NCBI GenBank assembly: GCA_028869495.1
Contig: JAGWRY010000356.1
Coordinates: forward strand, 1-18,736
Source of the DNA: Elusimicrobiota bacterium
GTDB taxonomy: Bacteria; Elusimicrobiota; Elusimicrobia; UBA1565; UBA9628
Reading direction: 5' to 3'
Length of the DNA: 18,736 nucleotides
Notes under the pieces: generated by a model
What the model saw: the letters and a program-made list of their open reading frames with translations, nothing else
What the model was told of the DNA's origin: nothing
Database searches by the model: none
Program-made: the position numbers and the translations under genes
Part shown: piece after piece, positions 13,995 to 18,736 of the stretch
How positions within the stretch are numbered: position 1 is the first letter of the stretch
Layout of the letters: every line of letters starts with the position of its first letter

Positions 13995-15229
13995 GCGTCC
14001 TGGCCCTCGTCGACTGCAACAACTTCTTCGTCTCCTGCGAGCGCGTGTTCCGCCCGGGGCTCGAGCGGCGGCCGGTCGTCGTCCTGTCCAGCAACGACGG
14101 CTGCGTGATCTCGCGCTCCGAGGAGGCGAAGGCCCTCGGCATCGGCATGGGCGTCCCGTTCTTCGAGGTCCGCGCCCTCTGCGTGGAGAACCGCGTCGAG
14201 GCGATCTCGGCCAACCACGAGCTCTACGCGGACCTCTCGCGCCGCGTCGCCGCCGTCCTGCGCCGGCACGCGCCCGACGTCGAGGGCTACTCGATCGACG
14301 AGTCCTTCCTGACCTTCCCGCCGGACGGCGACCCGCTGGCGAGGGCGCGCGCCCTGCGCGCGGAGGTCGCGCGCTGGACGGGCGTGCCGGTCTCGGTCGG
14401 CCTGGGTCCGTCGAAGGCCCTGGCCAAGCTCGCCTCCGACAAGGCCAAGAAGGCCGGGGGCGTGCTGTCCCTGCTGGAGGCCGGCGCGCGCGAGCGCGTC
14501 CTCGCGGCGACCCCGGTCGAGCAGGTCTGGGGGATCGCGCGCCGGTCGGCCGAGCGCCTGGCCGCGCACGGCGCGCGCACGGCCGCGGACTTCGCCGCGC
14601 TCGACGACGCGCTGCTCCGCAAGACGCTCGGCGTCGGAGGCCTGCGCCTGGCCCAGGAGCTCCGCGGCCTCTCGGTGCTCGCGCACTCGAGCGTCGCGCC
14701 GCCGCGCCAGTCGGTCACCGTCTCGCGCTCCTTCGGCCGCGCGGTCGGCGCCCTCGGCTCCCTCGAATCCGCCGCGGCCGCCTTCGCCGCCCGCGCCGCG
14801 GAGCGCGCCCGCCGCCACGGCCTGCGCGCCGGCGCCTTGTCCGTCTTCGTCGGCTGGCGCGAGGACGGGCGCGTCCTCTCGGACGCGCTGTCGGAGCGCC
14901 TGCCGCCGACCGACCGGACGCCCGACCTGGTCCGCGCGGCGAAGGCCCTGATCGGCCGCCTCTTCGTCGAAGGCCGCTCCTACCGGAAAGCCGGCGTCGT
15001 GCTCGGCGCTCTCGAGGCCGCGGAGACCCCGCAGGCCGAGCTCTTCGACGACGGGGCCGAGAGGCGCGCGCGGCGGCTGGAGAAGACGGTGGACGGCCTC
15101 AACGCGGCGCTCGGGCCGGGGACGCTGAGCTTCGGCGGCGACAGGCTCGCGCGCGCCTGGGCGCCGCGCTCCGAGCGGCGCTCTCCCTGCTGGACGACCC
15201 GCTGGGAGGACCTCCCGCGGGTCCGCTGA
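13991..15229 (+). CDS. umuC: Y-family DNA polymerase V catalytic subunit UmuC
   Basis: A 412-residue translesion polymerase (E. coli UmuC 422) that copies past DNA lesions during the SOS response. Catalytic acidic residues: D8 in ALVDCNNFF and D103-E104 in YSIDESF. Other UmuC marks are SSNDGCVISRSEEAKALGIG (fingers), PVSVGLGPSKALAKLASDKAKK (palm/thumb), TVSRSFG, and the C-terminal SPCWTTRWEDLPRV, which resembles the UmuC-specific SPRYTTRWSDLP. QAELF (348-352) fits the beta-clamp binding motif (QLNLF in E. coli). The GTG start at 13991 overlaps the umuD stop, so translation is probably coupled. Transcription is under the LexA box upstream of umuD. The polymerase shows no sign of decay, unlike the protease site of its partner. 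Confidence 0.96.
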   Translation: MSVLALVDCNNFFVSCERVFRPGLERRPVVVLSSNDGCVISRSEEAKALGIGMGVPFFEVRALCVENRVEAISANHELYADLSRRVAAVLRRHAPDVEGYSIDESFLTFPPDGDPLARARALRAEVARWTGVPVSVGLGPSKALAKLASDKAKKAGGVLSLLEAGARERVLAATPVEQVWGIARRSAERLAAHGARTAADFAALDDALLRKTLGVGGLRLAQELRGLSVLAHSSVAPPRQSVTVSRSFGRAVGALGSLESAAAAFAARAAERARRHGLRAGALSVFVGWREDGRVLSDALSERLPPTDRTPDLVRAAKALIGRLFVEGRSYRKAGVVLGALEAAETPQAELFDDGAERRARRLEKTVDGLNAALGPGTLSFGGDRLARAWAPRSERRSPCWTTRWEDLPRVR

Positions 15230-15232
15230 GGC

Positions 15233-15427
15233 CTACATCCGCGGGACGGAGTAGGGGACCGAGGACGGCGTCTCGCGGCAGCGGCCGAGGAGGCAGCCGG
15301 CGACGACGAAGAGGACCAGGCCGATCGCGGAGAAAGCGACCACGAAGAGGGCGCCCCCGGCGGTTCCGCCCGCGGCGAACGAGGCGAAGCGAGGGTCCAG
15401 TCCGACGGCGGAAATCATGATGTTCAT
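15233..15427 (-). CDS. 64-residue single-pass membrane protein, function unknown
   Basis: Starts MNIMISAVGLDPRFASF. A Gly/Ala-rich stretch leads into one hydrophobic helix of about 25 residues (ALFVVAFSAIGLVLFVVAGC), followed by LLGRCRETPSS and a short polar tail ending VPRM. Positive charge after the helix suggests an N-out, C-in orientation. Family not recognised. Support for it being a gene: the -10 TACACT ends exactly 6 nt before the ATG, and the frame fills the gap to the convergent umuC, with stops only 3 bp apart. Whether it responds to SOS is unknown. Confidence 0.65.
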   Translation of the reverse strand: MNIMISAVGLDPRFASFAAGGTAGGALFVVAFSAIGLVLFVVAGCLLGRCRETPSSVPYSVPRM

Positions 15428-15433
15428 GCGCTC

Positions 15434-15439
15434 AGTGTA
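15434..15439 (-). promoter_or_regulatory. -10 hexamer TACACT of the small membrane-protein gene
   Basis: TACACT on the minus strand is followed by 6 nt (GAGCGC) and the ATG at 15427; there is no ribosome-binding site. The 109 bp further upstream, to the RNase R stop, show no other gene or clear structure. Confidence 0.55.
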
Positions 15440-15548
15440 GCGGGGCCCCGTTTCGCCTTTATTACGGCCGGCGGCGAGGTCGGTTCGCACCTCAAGCGTA
15501 GCACAAGAGCAACGCTCCCGCCACCGAACATCCGGCGAACGCGCGGGA

Positions 15549-17453
15549 TCAGCGGCGGCGCCGGCGCCAGGAGCCGAGGCGCACCTGCCCCGGCAGGGAC
15601 TCGCGCACGCCCTCGAAGTCGAGGCGGCCGGCCGCGAGATCGACGGCCGCCAGGCGCACCCGGATCTTCGCGCCAAGCGCCGCGCGCCCGCCGCGCAGGA
15701 GCCCGACCGCGCCGGACTCCGGAAGGGCGACGAACAGGCCCGCCGCCGTCGCGTTGACGACGACGCCTTCGAAGGTCTTTCCGACCTCGCGCCCGAGCAG
15801 GCGCGCGCGGGCCAGGTCCACCGCGCGGCGCTCGGCCTCCTGCGCCGCGCGCTCGCGCTCCGAACAGCGGATCCCCGCCGCGGCGAGGTCGCGCCCCCCC
15901 GCCCGCGCGCCGGCGCGTCCCTCGAGCAGGTCTTTCAGCGCGCGGTGGACCAGCAGGTCCGGATAGCGGCGGATCGGCGACGTGAAGTGGCAGTAATCCG
16001 CGGAGGCCAGCCCGAAGTGCCCGCCCTTCTCCGGCGAGTAGACGGCGAGCTTGAGGCTGCGGATCACCTGGATGTTCGCGGTCTCCTCGAACGGATGCCC
16101 GCGCGCCGCGTCGAGCAGGCTCTGCAGGCCCTCGGCCGGATGCGCGACGAGAGAGGTCTTGGCGCGGATGCCGAGCCTGCCCAGCTCCTCCTGCAGCTGC
16201 TGGAGACGCTCCGGGTCCGGGTCCTCGTGCAGGCGGCGCAGGAACGGGACGCGCGCCTTGGACAGAGTCCGCGCGACGGCCTCGTTGGCGGCGAGCATGA
16301 ACTCCTCGATCAGGCGGTGGCTGTCGAGGCGCGCGCGCTTCTCGACGGCGCGGGGCTCGCCGTCCGGGCCGCAGACGACCTTGTACTCGGGCGCGGCCAG
16401 GTCGAGGGCGCCGCGGCGCAGGCGCGCGGCGGTCAGAACCTTCGCGAGCCGCCCCATCCGGAGCACGGCGTCGCGCACGTCGGCGGCGACGCGCGGGACC
16501 TCGCGCCCGTCCAGGAGCTCCTGGACCTCCTCGTAGGTGAAGCGGCGGCGCGAGCGGATGACGGTCTCCTCGATCCGGCTCCCCAGGATCTCGCCGTCCT
16601 CGCGCAGGTCCAGCCAGCAGGTCATCGTCAGGCGCGGCACGTCCGGCCGCAGCGAGCACAGCCCGTCCGAGAGCTCGGGCGGCAGCATCGGGATCACGCG
16701 ACCGGGGAGGTACACGCTCGTCCCGCGCCGGTAGCCCTCGCGGTCGAGCGGCGAGTCCGCGCGCACGTAGTGCGCGACGTCGGCGATGTGCACGCCCAGG
16801 CGCAGGCGCCCGGAGCCCGCCTCCTCCAGCGAGACCGCGTCGTCGAAGTCCTTCGCGTCGGCGCCGTCGATCGTGAAGACCGCCGGGCCGAAGAGCTCCG
16901 GCCGGCCGTCCCAGTCGGCGGGCGAGGGATCGGCGGGCAGGGCCGCGGCCTCGTCCAGAGCCGCCGCGGGGAAGGCCGTCGGGATCTCGCGCGCGGCCAG
17001 GACCGCCGACAGCCGCGCCTTCGGATCGGCGGGATCCCCGATCAGCTCGACGACGGTCCCGCCGGCCGCGCGCTCCTCGGTCGGCCAGCGCTCGATCCGG
17101 AGCGCGGCGAGCTTGCCTTCGGCGAGCCGGACGTCCTTCTCGGCGCCGAGGACCTGGACCGCGCCTTCCTCGCCGCCGTCCTCGGGCACCAGAGCCCAGA
17201 ACTTTCCGGCGCGGCGCAGGACCCCGACCAGGGTCGTCCGCGCCCGGGCGACGACGCACACGATCGTCCCCATTCGCCGCCCGCCTCGCTCCTCGAAAAC
17301 GCGCGCCTGCACGCGGTCGCCGTCCATCGCCAGGCGCAGGCTGGGCCCGCGCAGGTAGACGTCGGGCTCGCCCTCGGTCTCGGACAGCAGGAACGCGAAG
17401 CGCCCGCGGTGCTGGATGCGCCCCTCGACGAGGGGCTCGCCGCGCCTTTTCAT
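15549..17453 (-). CDS. rnr: 3'-5' exoribonuclease R
   Basis: A 634-residue RNB-family exoribonuclease that degrades structured RNA from the 3' end. Order: two OB-fold cold-shock domains (from GRIQHRGRFAFLL to about residue 125), the RNB catalytic domain with IDGADAKDFDDAV (Asp196, 202, 204, 205, equivalent to RNase II D201/207/209/210), GVHIADVAHYV, SDGLCSLRP and the HFTSPIRRYPDLLVHR substrate-binding segment. Then comes an S1 domain (GKTFEGVVVNATAAGLFVALP) and a basic tail SWRRRRR. It is shorter than E. coli RNase R (813) because the N-terminal helix-turn-helix region and long Lys-rich tail are absent; it is closer to RNase II in length. ATG 17453 is chosen because the -10 GATAAT ends 6 nt upstream; TTG 17471 would include the promoter. 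Confidence 0.95.
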   Translation of the reverse strand: MKRRGEPLVEGRIQHRGRFAFLLSETEGEPDVYLRGPSLRLAMDGDRVQARVFEERGGRRMGTIVCVVARARTTLVGVLRRAGKFWALVPEDGGEEGAVQVLGAEKDVRLAEGKLAALRIERWPTEERAAGGTVVELIGDPADPKARLSAVLAAREIPTAFPAAALDEAAALPADPSPADWDGRPELFGPAVFTIDGADAKDFDDAVSLEEAGSGRLRLGVHIADVAHYVRADSPLDREGYRRGTSVYLPGRVIPMLPPELSDGLCSLRPDVPRLTMTCWLDLREDGEILGSRIEETVIRSRRRFTYEEVQELLDGREVPRVAADVRDAVLRMGRLAKVLTAARLRRGALDLAAPEYKVVCGPDGEPRAVEKRARLDSHRLIEEFMLAANEAVARTLSKARVPFLRRLHEDPDPERLQQLQEELGRLGIRAKTSLVAHPAEGLQSLLDAARGHPFEETANIQVIRSLKLAVYSPEKGGHFGLASADYCHFTSPIRRYPDLLVHRALKDLLEGRAGARAGGRDLAAAGIRCSERERAAQEAERRAVDLARARLLGREVGKTFEGVVVNATAAGLFVALPESGAVGLLRGGRAALGAKIRVRLAAVDLAAGRLDFEGVRESLPGQVRLGSWRRRRR

Positions 17454-17459
17454 CGCGGC

Positions 17460-17465
17460 ATTATC
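17460..17465 (-). promoter_or_regulatory. -10 hexamer GATAAT of the RNase R gene
   Basis: GATAAT on the minus strand is followed by GCCGCG (6 nt) and the ATG at 17453, with no Shine-Dalgarno. It gives the RNase R gene its own leaderless promoter despite only 36 bp separating it from the upstream PLD gene. Confidence 0.6.
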
Positions 17466-17469
17466 GCAC

Positions 17470-17484
17470 AAAACGCCGCGCGGC
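17470..17484 (-). terminator. weak terminator-like element after the PLD-family gene
   Basis: On the minus strand the palindrome GCCGCGCGGC (17484-17475) is followed by G and TTTT (17473-17470), just after the PLD stop and just before the RNase R promoter. The stem is only 3-4 bp if a loop is formed, so termination would be leaky. Confidence 0.3.
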
Positions 17485-17489
17485 TTCCC

Positions 17490-18736
17490 TTAGAAGGCCA
17501 GCGGGGAGACGCCGCCCAGGAGCTGGCCGTGCTCCGAATGCTGGGCGGGCGTCGGGCGCAGGTCCGACGGCGCCGGCGGCTGGGCCTGAGCCCAGATCCG
17601 GTCGAAATAGGCGGCGTAGCCGGCGACGTCGTCCGGGGCGTCGAGGTAGGCGGCGTTCTCGTAGTTGTGGAGCTCGCCGTTCATCGTCCAATTGAAGGAG
17701 CCGGTCTCGACGAGCCGGCCGTCGAAGACGCCGAACTTGTTGTGCATGACGCCCCTCTGCCCCGGGCCGCGGATCCCGGCCGACAGGCGCACGTCGAAGC
17801 CCATCGTCGCCATGTCCTGCATCTCCTTCAGGAAGCCGTACTGGGAGCGGTCGAAGATCAGCCGGACCTTCAGGCCCCGGTCCTTCGCGCGCTTGAGCGC
17901 GGCGATGATCTGGTCGTTCGTGAACGAGAAGTTCGCGAGGTCCACGCCCTCCTTCGACGCGTCGATCGCGGCGGCGATCAGCGCCGCGGTGCCCTGCGGC
18001 GTGTAGGACTCGGCCGGCAGGCGCGTCCCGTTCAAGGACAGCGGCCGGTCCGGATCCTGCGGCGCCGGCGGCAGCGGCGGCGTGTGCGCCTCCGGGTTCG
18101 GGTCGAACTCCAGCTTCGGCGGCGGGTTGTTCAGGTCCACGGGACGCGCGATCGACCACATCCAGTCCCAGTAGCGCTGGAACGAGGCGACGCGGTGCGG
18201 CGCGTCGTCGAAGTAGGCGTTCTCGAAATGCATCGTGTCGGCGGCGGCGGTCCAGTTGTAGGAGCCGGCCTCCATCAGCTTCCCGTCGAAGATGCCGACC
18301 TTGTTGTGCATGATCCCGTACGGGCCGCCCCCGCGCAGGGTGCGCAGTTCGAAGCCGCCGTCGATCAGGGACTGGACCTCGGGCGTGCGGTGCCAGTTCG
18401 GCTTCTCCGGGTACACGTGGCCCTGGTCGAGGACGATGCGGATCTTCACGCCGCGGGCCTTCGCGCGCGCGAGCGCGTCGCGGACGCTCGAGAGGGCCAG
18501 CTCGTAGATCGCGACGTCGAGCGTCGTCTTCGTCGCGTCGATCGCCGCGATCAGGTGCGCGCTGATCTGGGTCTGGTCCGAGAACATCCGCGTCGGCAGG
18601 GAGACGCCGTTGAAGCTCAGGCTGTCGCCGCGCGCGGCGCTCGGGGCGGCGGCGGGCTCCGCCGGGACGGGGCCGGTCTCCGGGCCCGACATCGCGGCGC
18701 CGTCGAAGACGCGGCGGCCCTCGGCGAAGCCCGTCA
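17490..18736 (-). CDS. PLD-superfamily protein with two nuclease-like HKD domains, 5' end outside window
   Basis: Two tandem phospholipase D-type half-sites form one protein. Each repeat has LSxNGxxLP, a segment of about 65 residues ending in a KIRIVLD or KVRLIFD strand, then MHNK-x4-D (H129/K131/D136 and H317/K319/D324, counted from Met 18692) and GSxNWT. The HNK and GSxNWT forms resemble the Nuc-type nuclease/PLD branch. The duplicated halves should make one active site for phosphodiester hydrolysis; the substrate, nucleic acid or phospholipid, cannot be told. A Pro-rich linker (about 188-218) joins the halves. ATG 18692 has neither a -10 box nor a Shine-Dalgarno, and the frame is open to the window edge (TGFAEGRRVFDGAA precedes it), so the true start, probably with a signal peptide, is likely beyond the window. 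Confidence 0.9.
   Translation of the reverse strand, partial: TGFAEGRRVFDGAAMSGPETGPVPAEPAAAPSAARGDSLSFNGVSLPTRMFSDQTQISAHLIAAIDATKTTLDVAIYELALSSVRDALARAKARGVKIRIVLDQGHVYPEKPNWHRTPEVQSLIDGGFELRTLRGGGPYGIMHNKVGIFDGKLMEAGSYNWTAAADTMHFENAYFDDAPHRVASFQRYWDWMWSIARPVDLNNPPPKLEFDPNPEAHTPPLPPAPQDPDRPLSLNGTRLPAESYTPQGTAALIAAAIDASKEGVDLANFSFTNDQIIAALKRAKDRGLKVRLIFDRSQYGFLKEMQDMATMGFDVRLSAGIRGPGQRGVMHNKFGVFDGRLVETGSFNWTMNGELHNYENAAYLDAPDDVAGYAAYFDRIWAQAQPPAPSDLRPTPAQHSEHGQLLGGVSPLAF

Noticed and set aside
15482..15541. Several GTTCG/CGAAC half-sites upstream of the small membrane-protein gene as an SOS box
   Set aside because: They are direct repeats or isolated copies with wrong spacing; no CGAAC-N4-GTTCG pair is present.
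15428..15548. Possible extra gene or small RNA in the 121-bp gap before the RNase R stop
   Set aside because: Apart from the -10 hexamer of the small membrane-protein gene I see no start codon with signals, no hairpin with a T-run and no RNA-gene motif.
17454..17471. TTG start for RNase R six codons upstream
   Set aside because: The segment contains the GATAAT -10 box; ATG 17453 begins the family-like N-terminus.
1..18736. Mobile elements, tRNA/rRNA genes, CRISPR arrays, toxin-antitoxin or phage-defence islands
   Set aside because: No transposase, integrase, terminal repeats, spaced direct repeats or RNA-gene signatures were seen; base composition looks even throughout.

Overview
The window is very GC-rich (by eye around 70%; not computed) and densely packed with protein-coding genes on both strands. 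I see no rRNA, tRNA, insertion sequence, phage gene or CRISPR array. It looks like chromosomal housekeeping DNA of a Gram-negative, diderm bacterium: there are signal peptides, a C-terminal outer-membrane beta-barrel ending in Phe, ClpB, a short-form phosphatidylserine decarboxylase and RNase R. The gene style, with short secreted Ala/Pro-rich proteins, DUF4139, YfhO-like and tandem PLD proteins, is compatible with a high-GC Elusimicrobiota genome. That assignment is a guess from impression, not a search result.

Layout. The 3' part of clpB (1-1508, +) is followed by a secreted M28 aminopeptidase (1546-2667, +). A short phosphatidylserine decarboxylase (2675-3283, -) converges on the peptidase and diverges from a 929-residue exported protein (3358-6147, +). 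That protein joins a metal-site-less 5'-nucleotidase-like region to a C-terminal beta-barrel. It converges, with overlapping stop codons, on thpR (6144-6683, -). thpR diverges from dtd (6745-7203, +), and then comes a small secreted Ala/Pro-rich protein (7344-7865, +). A GC-rich hairpin separates it from a minus-strand block: a YfhO-like membrane protein (7935-10025), a prolyl oligopeptidase (10036-12108) just upstream of it in the same operon, and a secreted DUF4139 protein (12199-13608). A divergent promoter region then leads to a two-gene SOS mutagenesis operon, a UmuD'-like protein (13698-13994) and UmuC (13991-15229). The window closes with three minus-strand genes: a 64-residue membrane protein (15233-15427), RNase R (15549-17453) and a tandem-domain PLD-family protein that runs off the right edge.

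Most interesting. (1) The umuDC operon has a perfect-arm Gram-positive-type LexA box, CGAACgcatGTTCG, directly upstream of its -10. Its UmuD starts almost exactly at the position where E. coli UmuD is cleaved and lacks both the catalytic Ser and Lys. It therefore looks like a permanently processed UmuD' that needs no autoproteolysis. (2) At least six genes have a TANNNT-like -10 hexamer ending exactly 6 nt (once 7) before the start codon, with no Shine-Dalgarno, so leaderless transcription seems to be a major mode in this genome. The same geometry upstream of dtd predicts a leaderless 7-codon leader peptide whose stop overlaps the dtd start. (3) The 929-residue protein looks like a pseudo-phosphatase fused to an outer-membrane barrel. 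Smaller points are a shortened loop in ClpB NBD2, an inverted repeat centred on the peptidase -10, and a palindrome-rich 140-bp leader in front of the small secreted protein.
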